Assembly: GCA_017979445.1 (NCBI GenBank)
Contig: CM030715.1
Span: 34,407,756-34,471,755, forward strand
Origin: Akebia trifoliata
Taxonomy: Eukaryota; Streptophyta; Magnoliopsida; Ranunculales; Lardizabalaceae
Direction: 5' to 3'
DNA: 64,000 nt
Each line of letters begins with the position of its first letter. Position 1 is the first letter of the stretch. The notes beneath the pieces are model-generated. The model was not told the DNA's origin, made no database searches, and saw only the letters and a list, made by a program, of their open reading frames with translations. The translations under genes were made by a program, and so were the position numbers. Below are positions 46,016-58,689 of this stretch, in pieces.

Positions 46016-46763
46016 GACCCCTACAATATATCCCGAAATTTGGTAATCCCACCACCCTCACATTCTTGGGTACTCAACGTGAGACTAAATCATTCTTGGG
46101 CTAATAAATGCACTAATTCTTCTCTCTTACATTTGCTAAATCATCATATATTGCATTAAATTTTTTCAGAAGAACTAAAATTTCTTATACGAACTTTGAA
46201 AAACATTATCCCAGAAAATAGATTTCTTAACAACTTATTTTGCCCAAAAAGATTTGCCAGAGCCAATGATAAAACTTAATTGTATGCTTGAAAGAGTAAT
46301 TTGCATGCTTAAAATTTAGTATTTTCAAAGAAAAATCATTTTCCCCAGAGAATGACTTTCCCGCTTTGCATGTAAATTATCCCCCAACTAAACTCCTCAA
46401 GAAAAAGATTCTCATCAAGGTGGGAAAAACTTAGGGTATTTTAGAAACATTCCCCCTAAAAATTGGTCATATTAGGTGTACCCTTTCCAAAATGTCAGAT
46501 TAGGCTTACCGCTTGACCGTAAGTCAACGTTACGTTTTCCTGATTATTTATCATTGAAATTTTGATTTTGATTTTTTTCAAAATGTTCTTTAAATATTTA
46601 AGTTACTAAATCAAAATTGGAAAATATCAAACTTCCACTGGTAAACAATGTTGACTTACATTCAAGGGGGTAAACCTAATAATGCATTTTGCAAGGGGTG
46701 AACCTAATATCACCGATTTTACAGGGAGAGACTTCTAAAATGCCCAAAACTTAATGTTTTCTA

Positions 46764-46830
46764 TTGGTAAGCTGAAATTGAACCCACAGCCCCTAAGTTG
46801 TTTTGCAATAAGAGCTATGGGTCTAAGCCC
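46764..46830 (-). mobile_element. SINE-like unit, family of 47430
   Basis: On the minus strand: GACCCATAGCTCTTATTGC, CAAAACAACTTAGGGGCTG, TGGGTTCAATTTCAGCTTACC. It matches the unit at 47428-47512 (CCCATAGTTCAG...CAAAACAACTTTAAGG...GGGCTCAACTCCAGGTTACC). B-box-like GGTTCAATTTC. Confidence 0.5.
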
Positions 46831-47427
46831 TGGGAAATATGAATTTGATTCTCTCACGATAACTCTACCTTCAAGACTAAAACCCAACTCTCTTTTTGGC
46901 ATTTTCCTAGGTACAATCAAATAGGCAAATATTTTCAGTTACAATATTTTTTCTAATTTTCATTTTCTTAGAAAAACTTATTTTCCCTATGAAAATGTCT
47001 CCTCTCCAGCCATACAAACGTTTGTAAAGCAAAAACAAAAATCACTTTACAAGACGTACACACTAAAAGCACCCTTTTCTGTGGTTTCTATTCATTTAAT
47101 TTGGGCATTTTCTTCAAGAAGCAATTCCAGGTGCCTGTTAAAAAAGCCTATGATGGAAAGTACTCTAATTCAAAGGAAAATAAAAATCACCAATCACGAC
47201 GATCTCTAGTGTGTGGGTGCAATGTACTGAGGTCCAAACATTCTTGCTTCTATGAGCTTGAACTACTATTTCACGCTTTGAGCGAAATAGACCTGAAATT
47301 GGTTACAACCAGGATTTGAATTTGCATTTTTACTAGCTATTTTAGCTTAATTATTATCTGTAATTAAATTGTTGAAATTCTGAGGAAAATGTTAGAATTA
47401 AAGCTTAGATATACAACTAATTGGGTA

Positions 47428-47512
47428 AAACCCATAGTTCAGTTGGTTTGACACATTGCAAAACAACTTTAAGGCCGCGGGCTCAACTCCAGGTTACCAA
47501 TAAATAAAAAAA
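47428..47512 (+). mobile_element. SINE-like unit
   Basis: AAACCCATAGTTCAGTTGGT (A-box-like), GGGCTCAACTCC (B-box-like), GGTTACCAATAAAT and an A-rich tail, directly followed by the foldback element at 47521. Opposite orientation to its relative 0.7 kb upstream. Confidence 0.55.
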
Positions 47513-47520
47513 ATATATTG

Positions 47521-47679
47521 TGATAACCTAACTCGGAAAACCATACTCGGTTGACATGGCAAATGCACAGAACCATAGATCTTTTTCTTCGGGATACACA
47601 AGGAAAAAGTCTATGATTCTTCGCACTTGCCACATCAACTGAGTACAGACCGCGTTTGTTTTTTCGAGTCATGTTATCA
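47521..47679. mobile_element. Foldback MITE, CGGGATAC core, ACTCGG arms (copy b)
   Basis: TGATAACCTAACTCGGAAAA faces TTTTTTCGAGTCATGTTATCA. Inner arms ACTCGGTTGACATGGCAA and TTGC-type TTGCCACATCAACTGAGT. Centre ACCATAGATCTTTTTCTTCG then GGATACACAAGGAAAAAGTC, TATGATTCT. It is the clearest copy of the core. Confidence 0.87.
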
Positions 47680-47944
47680 TTAGTCATTAAAGTATGCTAC
47701 TTTTGCAGACTAAATTATAGGAGTTCAGGATTTGGGGGCATTTTTTAATGGTGGATTCATGAAATTCTGAGGCTACATATAATCAAGGGTAATTTAGATG
47801 TTCCCCTCCATGTTTTCAAATTGTTGACGTGTCCTCCCTTGAGTCAAAAAACCATGATTTTTTCTCTTCGACCCTTAGTGTATGCCATGTTTGTTAAAGG
47901 ATCCTTCTAGTTTTGTTTTTTTTTCTATTTTGTTTAAGTAGGCC

Positions 47945-47981
<37 letters not shown>

Positions 47982-48003
47982 GCACATACATACATACATA
48001 TAT
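47945..48003. repeat. Compound microsatellite (CT)n(CA)n(CATA)n
   Basis: About (CT)8, (CA)11 and (CATA)4 in succession. Similar pure (GT)n runs lie at 51437-51451 and 58195-58222, and (AT)n runs at 55868-55892, 58897-58929 and 59311-59360. Confidence 0.9.
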
Positions 48004-48618
48004 GTCTCAAAGATTTAATAACAAATTAAAATTTTGACAACCATTTTGACGGACCAGCACTTGTATCCCTTCCATTTTTTATTCCCTCTCGGACATATAT
48101 CACATGAAAATGTTACATAACATGGTATGATGAGCATGGCCAATAAATATTGTATTTTCTTTTCTATTTTTCTATTTTTTTTTAATTAAAAAATGTTGGT
48201 AAGGACTAAATGTAGCTAGAAGAACCCAACAACAAATCAAACATGTCATCTGGAGTTAAAAAAGTTGTACCACCAATAATCAGCTCCATATCTCGTCTCC
48301 CACTTTGTGACAATGCCTCCTGAGCTTCAAAAAAAATATATATATATCATCTGTCATCACCCTTTAGAATATCTAAGAATTTCTTCTAATCTATGAACTT
48401 AAAGGAATGTAAGATAGAAAATTAATGAGATCGGATTTGAGAAGTTCAGACCTCCTGACCATTGATGCCCCCCACAACAAAAACCAGCAGCACACTTTGG
48501 TCACTAAGGCTTGGTTTTGCCTGCAGAGTTTGGAAATCATAGTTAATCAAATACTAGGAAAAGACTGGGTCTTCTGATGAGTGGCCTCCTTTCATTTAAA
48601 ATATGTATGGGGAATGCT

Positions 48619-48972
48619 GCTAACGTCCAAGACCTCAGGGATATTAGCATTCTCCAACACATTTTTCCAATAATACCCCTACACATTTTGTCTTTTAGTG
48701 AAAAAGACAAGGTATAATAGACTTTTTACATAATATATACTTTTTATATAATAAATGCTAAGGGCATTTCTTCTTTAGATTTAATGTTTTATTTGCAATA
48801 AATGCTTTTTTGCATTAATGCTTTGGTAATTAATGCAAACAAATATTTATTATATAAAAGATCAACATACTCTTATCTTTTTTACTAAAAGATAAAATGG
48901 ATAGGGACATTATTGAAAAAAAAAAATGTGATGGACAATGTTAACATCCCAACGAGGACTTGGGACGTTAAT
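48619..48972. mobile_element. Foldback MITE in MIP3-like intron 5
   Basis: Left TAACGTCCAAGACCTCAGGG...CCAACACATTTTTCCAATAAT; right, reversed, TTAACGTCCCAAGTCCTCGT...CCATCACATTTTTTTTTTCAATAAT. Arms about 65 bp, with a further inner pair (TTGTCTTTTAGTGAAAAAGA / TCTTTTTTACTAAAAGATAA). About 354 bp of the 515-bp intron (48521-49035). Confidence 0.8.
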
Positions 48973-51689
48973 GACTATTTCGTCGTATAGGAAACTATAT
49001 TAAACTTTGGTAAAATAGGGTGCAGAAACTTGTACCTGTCCAAGGCCAAATCTACCAAACCCACTTTTAAAGAGCCAACCAACAGTAGAAGAATGATACT
49101 CCAACCCAGGTACTTCGTGCTTGCCCAAAACCAAGGTCAGAAGTTTATAAAGCAATCCTTTACCTATGCAAGGATCGCCACCAAAGTTACTTTCTGAAGC
49201 CAACGGACCTTCTCTTAATGGTATATTCCTCCTTTTCAAACTGGATAATTTATGAAAGAATTTAAAAAGTTTATCCACCCTATAACGCAATTCCAACTTC
49301 AATTGCATGTCTCCATATACTTGCTCGCTATTATCGAAATCATCAATAGCTGATTCATTGAGAATCCTCTTCGGGTTTCCCGGATTTTATCTTGTTTAAG
49401 TTGGTTTCAAGCTCTTCTTCTATACCATGGAGGAATTTCATCCTTGTGGCCGATGGGTTTTCAAGGATAGCATCCACTATAGCTTCCTTCAAGAAATGCT
49501 CCTCTTCCCAAGAAAAAGGCCACCAGAACCAAATGTTGGAAAGTTTTCACCAGCCAAAATATATCCAATGATTGCCAGGAGCAGCGCATCTTGGAAAGAG
49601 AGAAGACTTTGGGAAAATTCCATGTTCTGGTTCTTGTGTTCATTGGATCTAACAAAAACACTCTTATTGATGAGGTCACGAATTTGAGCAGAAAGACTCT
49701 GACTTGTATCTTGAGCACTTACTTTCAATATCCTCTCAGCGCTGATAAATGCATCCCATCGGGAACTATGAGGTTCGCCTAGAGCAAAAAACGCAGCTGC
49801 TGCCAACTGAATAATCCTTCTATTTCTTATTAAACATGATTGGTCTCTAGTCAGAGATTTAACCATATAATACAGATCTTTTGTAGCAAATCCTGGTTGA
49901 GTTCTCACATTTATAGACAATTTTTCCCGTCGTAGAACTTCCAGTAGCCACTTTTTAATTAGTAAGGACACATCTTTTGTTCTTCTATCTAGTAGTCTCC
50001 ACGTATTGTGCTCCCTGATAATGCTCAGTTGGGACAAATGACCCCTTAAGTAACCCAAAGTCACTATGTACAGAATCCTCACCATGAACTCTACTGCTAA
50101 GATCAACAAATCAGTAATTTGAGACCCAGGAGAATTACTTGAATTCCAACCACTGACAAAAGCTTCAATTGCTTCTGCTAGCTGAATCTTAGCTTCTAAA
50201 GGTTCTTCTTTGCTCAGAATTCTTCCGAGTGGTATCTGAACATCAAGTGGAGCACGCTGTAAACAAGCAGGGCCATGTTCGCTTTGAATTGCACGAGAAG
50301 GGGTGGTGGTTCTTTCCCTACGAGGCAGAGATGAGAAAATACGATCAACAATCGAATCCCCATGACAGCATGGGGTGATTAGATCGAGCGTACGGTCAAC
50401 AAGTAACAAACCCGCTGATCTTTTACACCGGCCTACATCATAAAGACTTGACGTGTCCATCAAAATCTTCCCGATAGTTTTGGACAAATCATCAAGGGAA
50501 AATATTTCCATCTTCAGATCCATCTACATGTTTTGGAAAACAAAACTTATGGTCAGAGTGCACCCAAGAGAGAATTTTTCATGAAAACAAAGGTTTTATT
50601 TTTTTGAAATGAGCCCACTACCTTGGAAACAAGATGGTAAAGAAAATGTGCGGTAAGAGTTGCCCCAGGGGGAGTGTCTTCACCATCAGAAACCAGCCCA
50701 GTACTTATGGGAGGCAGCCTAGGGCTAAGGGAATCATCGTGTTTGTTTGATAGACATGCTTCAGAAACTGTTCCCTCTGAAGGTAAGACAAAGACTCCTG
50801 GTGAAAGAGGACACAAAATCATAGGGAAGTGATGCACAGAAACAACCATTTTTAGCCATCCATCTTCTTTACAACTCATTGAGTTAGCTTCATGGAAATC
50901 TCTTCCACTGGGGCTAGCTTCAGTATAAGTGATGTCCTCTTAACTTGAAGTGAGTTGCAACCAGCCTTCATCTTCGGAAGCCAACCTTTCATTGAAGTTG
51001 CTTTTTTCTGAAGGCCTAAATTGAGGTGAATTGCATTCTTTTGTCTTACATTTCTTTACAAGCTCTTCATAATCTTGGAGAAGTAAGGATTCATATTCAT
51101 GAAAAGCATCTGGTCCCAGAGGTGAATCAGTATACGCTGAGTGAGCAACCTGACATTCATGAAATCGATAAAATACAATTTAACCATCAAATATGGAACC
51201 TTAAAAATTTAGTAGCTGAAGTTCACTTCTTAATAAAACTGAGAACTAGTGAACCTTAATATTTCACATTTGGTAACATAGTATGTTATCTTTTATTTCA
51301 CTTGTCAGATGTAAAAAACAATACAATTTTGTCCTCTAAAAAACCAGTCATCTTCAGTCATAAACATATGGTGGCCAAATCCACGTATTTGTTGTAACAA
51401 TTGCAAATACAAATGACAGATACAAAATAAGGGGAGAGTGTGTGTGTGTGTGTAAATATTTATATTTATATCCAATTTGTAGCAATATTTTCCCAGATAA
51501 CTGTTTGGTCTCATGTGGGGTCATTTCATGCCCTTACATGTTCAATACAGACGGTGAACCGAAAAGTGCACCTGATAGTTTCACCAGAGTTCCATGGAAA
51601 TTGGAAAAGGGAACTAACTTCCTAATTGGAATCATACATAAATAGAGTAGAAAGATAATTAGGATGTGTAAAGTTAAGTGAGAACATTT

Positions 51690-51815
51690 CTTTTTCTTTT
51701 TTTTTTTGCTAGGCAAGTGAGATTACTGGCTAGTAATTAGTAGGTGAAGGCAGCTTTTGAACTCAGGTGTGGCATCAACATCCACAGACTATAACCAACT
51801 TAGCAAATGGGGACC
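51690..51815 (-). mobile_element. SINE in MIP3-like intron 3
   Basis: On the minus strand: GGTCCCCATTTGCTAAGTTGG (A-box region), GTTATAGTCTGTGGATGTTG, CACCTGAGTTCAAAAGC (B-box region), then an A-rich tail (CAAAAAAAAAAAGAAAAAG). Same anatomy as the SINE at 2192-2319 but a different family. Confidence 0.65.
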
Positions 51816-53393
51816 TTCAAAGAGTTAATGAGAATACTTTTTTTTTCGAAGGTAGTAAATGAGAATACTTGCTATTTTAAATATGCATCATAAGGACATA
51901 AACTCAATGGACTTTCCTCCATAAATGCCAAAGTGCAGGAAAAAATGATATACATAGATCAAAGATAGAAAAAGAATGACGTGTATTGAAATATTTATGA
52001 GCAAGGTTACCAAATGCATGACTAAAATATTTCAACTAGGAAGAACCCCAAGACACATATGATGAAACCATAGAAATCAGAATCAGGTGAAGAACTGAAG
52101 AAGCACCTCTGAAATAGATGTAAATATAGTGCAATGAAGAACGTTGGGATGCATGCTCAGGCAGCGTAGAATATACTGATGTGCATCGCTTAGAAGACGG
52201 GATGTGATGACCACCAGTTTCCTTGCATGATCAAAAATTGAGTTCCAATCAATAGCCTAGAGGGAAACAAGCAATTGCAAAATTATTAACCACATTTGAG
52301 ATGCCAACATTACATATGGTTGTCTAATGTTTGTAACACATCATTTAAAACATTCTTATCAGCTAACTGCTAAGAATTAGCAATTTGGGGGGCATAGTAT
52401 TTTCCATTTTTATTGATTGCATGTATGACATTCAATTGACTACATCAAATTTTTTGAAATATCAAATGAGGTAGCAAAGAAGTGTAGAATCAACTAATCG
52501 CACGGTAGTCAACTAATCACTTAGTCTGAATACTGACTGCTTTTCATGTAAAACCCATTCCTTAATTCTTTGAGCATCAACAACAAACAGAATTTTGTGG
52601 CATAGAAAATACATAAGGTGGTCACCTTAGTTTGAGTAGTATAGACCAATAGGTTGGATCTAATGTTAGACATAATAAGTAAGACCATCTTATCAATAAA
52701 ACAATGCCGTTAAACTTTACTTACAGCATCAAGAGAAGAATTGTTTTCTAAGCTGCAAACAGCACGCACTCCAAGATCCAACAACACTGGAAATGCTCCT
52801 AGAAATTGGAAAGCCTCTGTACAACCAGCATCCAGGTAAAGAATGGCATCTTCAATGTGCTCTGATATCTAACCAATACCATCGTGAAAACTTAGACAAG
52901 ATATATAAGAATTTTAAGCTTTGTCATTGAATCAAAGAATATCATGTCCAACATTGATGTCGAAAGAAAAATGTTTGCATGAAGATTTGACATTCACATT
53001 CATGCCTAACCCAATAAACTAATCAACAAAAAATCCGACTGAATGCTTTATAATTTAAGTTTCATAAAAAAAAAATGGAATATGTTACGAATCTCATTTT
53101 GATTTAATGGTTGAGCATCTACATCTAGTTTGTGGATGTAGATAAAAAGACCAGGAGTGCTAACAGATACCGCAAATCCCATTTGAATGATTTTTCAAGA
53201 GTACCTCAAATATAAACTTTAACAAATGATTTGTCCCAGATCTACCATTGCATTGGAAACAGAATCCTTAAAGAAATAAAGAAACAATTAAGCAACGACA
53301 AAACCATGTAGAAACAATGGGAGTCATAGCTTCGAAAAAGCTTACTTGGCGAATTGAATCCAAGCAAGATTTGATCACCTCAGCAAAAGCCAT

Positions 53394-54960
53394 CGTTCAA
53401 CCTGCCACCCCACAATCTGTGAATTTGTAAGTATCTCTTTAAAATATATAAGCAGAACCAATATTTGAGCATATCTTAAAAAAAAACACAGCACAAGAGT
53501 AATTAAAAAACATTCCAAAGTATCAACATCTTGTTATTCATAATGGTAATGATGACACCAAAATGGATAATGAAAAACTAATGTATGTTGATTCAGATTC
53601 AATTTAATGATCATCCCTGATCGTTAGTTCTTACATGGGGAAAGGCTTTGATGATGATGATGACAAGAACAAAAGATTCAACAATTAAATTCCTGGACAA
53701 CCATAGAAAGAAATACACCGTTAAGCTTTGTTCTCTATCTGAAAGATGCTTCATGCAAATGGCCTGTTTATAGCTTGATTTGTGAATCCATTAGTTGAAA
53801 ATTGAAAACCGTATGAATTCACAATCCACATAAAGGGGAACTGCAAAGTCCAATTCCTTGTTAATATGCAAGGAATAATTTGAGTTACATATCACAGATT
53901 TAAGGTCTGAATGCCCAATAGCACCATATACTTGTAAAAGCAGACAAAATACTCGGAGCCTCCACATATCATAAACCCTCTCAAAATATTATTTTATCAC
54001 AGACCCCAACCCTAACGCTACGACCTCTTTAAAATCCAACACCCACTTTTTTTGTTTGATAATTAAACCATCACCCTAATTACCAAAGAATCATTTATCC
54101 GGGTAGCGCAGAGACACCCCCAACATACATCATAGACAAAGCATTTACACTAAAAAAAGAGAGTGCCTTCCAGGAATTTGAAATCTATACTGAAGTGTCC
54201 GCGTAACATAATCAAACTATACAAATCTCGCACACACCAAAACAATCAAAATGCATCCTTAGTGCAGCTGCAAAAGTGATGCAAAGAGTTTTACTGATTG
54301 AATTGCTGTTTTTGTGCAATTTGCACCTAAAACTATGGTTCTTTGGCACGATAATAGTAATCCAAACAAGCCCTTATGTTGGGAAATCTATTGTGGATCT
54401 ATTCCAACACAGGACACGTACAGAATTTTGAATAATTTGGATCTAGGTTTGCGTAACTAATTTTCACAAATGTATCAATCTATCCGTGTTCTAGAACAAC
54501 ACCAAATCATAATTAAACAAAAAAGTTTGAACTTTGAAGTATAAAGCCATTGATTATTGAGAATTTTCATAAAATTCGATCGATTTCCTCCAATAAGAAA
54601 ACTCTAACAAGGTGAAACCTATCTTTACTTCCTCTGCAACTCGATTTATTCTCATGGAGGTCACGAATTGCAGAAAAAAGAAACCTTATGTGACGAAGAT
54701 TGAAACAATAACACGTACTCGGGGTGAGAATCGAGACTGTAAAATTGAAATTTCAATCAAGATCAGCATAGAAACCCTAAAGATGGGCTTACTAGAGAAC
54801 GAGAAAGGGACCGTTACACCGAAACGATTCTTCACTGCTTCAAAGACTGTAACAGAAAACATCCAGATTTCACCGGGAACCGAAATGTTTCCCTCCCAGA
54901 CCGATGAAAGCAGACGGGTTATGATTCAGTGCTTCACACGTCATAAGAGTGTAAAGGTTG
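53394..54960 (-). other. Leader and upstream region of the MIP3-like gene
   Basis: Minus-strand DNA at about 54780-54950 looks like a leader (TTTAGGGTTTCTATGCTG, and CTCTAGTAAGCCC as a possible donor). That would make a 1.4-kb leader intron down to 53400, but no acceptor was proven. The plus-strand frame over 54612-54968 is its antisense shadow. Confidence 0.35.
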
Positions 54961-57900
54961 GGATTTAATCTCACCATCAATCTCGAGAATAATTTTTAAT
55001 TTTATTCTCTCCTCTGCTAAAATGTCATCCCAACTTTATTTTCTTTCTCTTTTTTTCAAAAATACATTTTCAACTTTATTACTTTTTCTCTTTTACTATT
55101 TAACTCAATCTCGAAGAGAATGCCCGTACAATTAATTATAAATATTTTAAAAGAATTCTATCTTTTTAAAATAATTAAGGTTAGGTAGAGGATGTGATCG
55201 TAAAACTCATTTATCACTTAAATAAATTAGACAAATCATCTGGATCTCGAAGATTAGTCATTCGTTATTTTAAAAATATTAATTGAATTAATAAAAGCTT
55301 GATCGAGTCAATCAATAATTTTTTTAAATAATTTATATATTTTTTATTTATAAAAATTAAGATTTTATAACTAAACATCTACTAGTAAATAATTTTAAAA
55401 TATTTTAAATGACTTTGCTATCTCTATCTTCCCTTAAATTATTGATAACTTATAAGTAAGACTAAGTAATTGTATGAAAATAAATAGAAACCTCAAGGGA
55501 CCCTTGACATATTCCTTAGGATTAGAAAAGAAAGATATCTAACAACGAACAATGTCCCCATAACCATTTTCATTTTACGTGACCATGATATGATTAATGA
55601 TTTAGATGGAGTAAGCATGTACAAGCATTAACAAATACTCTCTCTCGTTAATGAGACTATGTGGAAGGATAACGATTTAACCTATAAATAAAGGTAACTT
55701 ACATATTACTATTTTATTAGTTGATTGTAACATCATACTCAGTACATCTAACTTTGGCATCAAAGTCTCATTGACAGATACCACACTAATATAAGACATA
55801 TTTTTCTAAGAATAGATTCAAGATATTGCATATCTCGATGATGTTAGATGGGAATCCCCCACCCTAACCCATATATATATATATATATATATGAGCTTCT
55901 CATATTATAACATTTCTATAAAGAATGGATTTTTTTTGAAGAAAATGGACCCAAATTCGTTGCCCTAATAATGCCTAAGGAATAAATTTGCTTCGCTCTT
56001 AGAAAGCAACCCCAACAAAAAATGCACTTTGATTAGTATCCTTAAGATAGGATCTCGTCTTCCTCCTTGTGTCTAATATGCATTTCAATTAGAGTTGCAA
56101 CTTGGGCAAATTGGGGAGGTTGGAGGTTAAACTCATATTCAACCCAAGTAGCAAAAACCTCAACCCAACCACCAGTTCGTGTTCATTAACCTAAGTTCAA
56201 CCTGAACTTGAGCTTCTAAAATCGGGTTGAGCTCGAGTTTGGTGAGTTCGATAATTTTAGGCAGTTTGGATGGGTTGGCTGGGTTGGGATGTTAAACAAC
56301 CCTAAATTCATTTTGATCAATAAATAAAGTGCATATCTTAAACAAAAATTACAACATTGAATGCAAAATAATAAGTAAATAAAATTGTATACAACCTTCA
56401 AATTTATCATTGAAAGAATATTTAGACAAATCATACCAAACCAAAGCCCAAATTAATAATATTTAATTCTCCACAAGCCATAACAATAAAATAAAATAAA
56501 AAAGCTAAATTGAAAAAAAATAATTGTCGATTATGTTTCCTCTCCTTTTTAGTCTTTAATGTCGATACCCTTAATGAAATGATTCTAATGGACTTCAATA
56601 GAAAGAAAAGTTTAAAAAAAAAAGGTTATTTTTTTTTTCCTTAGTTATAGGAAAAAAATAATTAAAAATAAATAAATTTATATAAATAAAAGTAAAATAA
56701 TTATATATTAGTATATAACATCGGGTTCGGATTGAGTTGAGTTTGTCTGAATGCTCAATCTGAATTGAGGTCGGGTTGAGATATTCTAATCCAGGCTCAA
56801 CTCATCTTCTATGTAACTCGGCCCAAACTCGTCCATCTATCGGGTTGAGTTCAGGTTAGCCAGCCCAATTTGTAGCCTTAATTCTAATATACGAGCACCT
56901 TTAATAAAGCATTTAAATACTAAAAAATTATCATATCCTCTACGCCATGCGCATCTAGATGACATGCTTTGGAAATTGATTCCTATTTTACCACATTTGA
57001 GGGGCATTTACATGCTTAAACTTTTAGACTATTTTATTACTAATCACTACTAAGATAATTGAGATAAGAGACATTGTCAAAGATTCAGTGTTCTTGATCA
57101 TATATTCTTGAGGATTGGGATTTCTCTCATTTGGATTAGTCGAAAACAAAAATCATTATCCATGCCTACAAAGAAATTTTTGTCGTGACGTCTTATTTTA
57201 GTTACTGGTGATTCTTGTAATTACACATTTGTTCTAGGACCACATGCACTTTTTATACGAGTGGCTCTATTTGCACACAATGAATGACTGATTGTACCCA
57301 TTTTAAGTGAAAAACGTAAAAAAAAAGATGAAACTTACATTTTTATCCTTTGTGTTTACAGATTGCACACACCACAATCTCAAAAAAAAAAAAAACTCAC
57401 TTCTTCTTCTCTTTTCATATTTATCTCTTTTTGAATTTTGTGAGAGGTTGAGTCAATGGAGATTAGGTTTTAGATTTTCTTTTCAAATTATCTTATTTCT
57501 TTAAATTTTCTTTTATTTTTTCCATTTAATCATCAAGGAAGATGGAAAAATCACTATTACAATATTCAAAACAATGATTTAAATCAAAGAACTTGAGAGA
57601 TTTTTCGATAAATTTTTTTTGTAGGTGTTAGATTGAATTTGTTTAAGTAAATTCGATAATTCAGTAGGTACCTACCAAACAGAACTTTTTATCGAACATT
57701 CCCAAACCCATTTGATAGGTACCTATAAAGCACTACAAAACAAATTCAACAAGTAACTATCGAACATAATTTTCTCATGTGAAAGACTTTAACTCAATTA
57801 GAGGTGTACCGTTGTAGATGCAAAGAGGAAGAAGAAATAAGTTAGAAAGAGCGAGAGAGATGTCTAGTACCTTTTGGTGGGTGCAATGAGTAACAAATGT

Positions 57901-58191
57901 TAAAAGATTTATTAGGTGTGTACAATTAGGTATTTTTACTTTTTGGTGGGTAGCGTTAGAAAGTGAGTGCACTTAACCATTTCAATGTATGCAAATAGAG
58001 CCACTCTTTTTGTTTTCTTCTTAATGTTCTTAATGTATAATAATTTATATATAAATTCAATTTTTCTAAATTATAAATAGATATTGTAAATCCCATTATT
58101 TGAAACAAACAATAAAATAACCCAAGCGTGAACACCATTAATTAAAATAAAAATTAGTACACCTACCAACTTAATCTCGTAGAGACTAGAA

Positions 58192-58222
<31 letters not shown>

Positions 58223-58689
58223 TTAGATTCATATCTATTAGATTTAGGATTTTATATGAGTCTAATCCTAATTATAAACAACTGTTGAAGTTGATTGAAT
58301 ATGTTATGATGCTTTGTGACGTAGGGAGTAATAACTTGAAGCAAACTTTTGTGATGCTTCAAGGTATCTTTAATTAAGGTGTGATAAATAACTTAAGAAA
58401 ATGGGGGTGTCAATAACAGCTTTCTTATTTAATGATAATAGCACCAAATATTCTCTCTAAAGACCTTAAAAGTATACTTATATTTCTGGTGAGGCAAGTG
58501 CGAAAGTATTCTCCCCAACCTCACAATTCACATGGCTCCTCTGTCTTGGTATCTGTCCCTTTTCGGTAGTCGATTAATTCCTTGTTTTCCACGATTCCTT
58601 ATTTCAACATCATGACAGTTGTCTACAGAAGATTCCAATTATGAGTATCGCAGAATTAAATAAAATTGGTTTTTTTTTGGATAGGGTAA

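Larger units (their letters stand above)
36810..48100. other. 11-kb gene-free interval between CYP86A and the MIP3-like gene
   Basis: No intact gene was recognised over this interval. It contains the Copia relic, one hAT MITE, a 133-bp imperfect tandem repeat (39236-39463), an (AAG)n run (about 39808-39838), seven foldback elements, SINE-like units and long AT-rich stretches. The ORFs of up to 110 codons here cross these repeats and show no family resemblance. Confidence 0.65.
48206..53393 (-). pseudogene. MIP3-like Sec1/Munc18-family gene (SCFD2 type), disrupted
   Basis: Homologue of plant MAG2-interacting protein 3, a Sec1-domain subunit of the ER-Golgi tethering complex. Exons: 53346-53393, 52725-52868, 52107-52256, 50622-51149, 49036-50523, 48452-48520 and about 48206-48324. 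Recognisable are the start MAFAEVIKSCLDSIRQ, VVSVHHFPMILCPLSPGVF, LLLVDRTLDLITPCCHGDS, LLSFQDALLLAIIGYILAGENFPT, GLEYHSSTVGWLFKSGFGRFG, and the end GGTTFLTPDDMFDLLLG. The frame is broken: TAA at 50940-50942 inside exon 4; a segment at about 49993-50099 whose family-like sequence lies in another frame; a 1-base loss near 49512; and another shift near 49340-49350. Splice sites look intact. It is either a young pseudogene or a poorly corrected assembly region. Confidence 0.85.

Noticed and set aside
54612..54968. 118-codon plus-strand frame upstream of the MIP3-like gene
   Set aside because: Composition is Lys/Thr/Ile-rich without domain signals. The opposite strand looks like the leader of the MIP3-like gene, so this is probably its antisense shadow.
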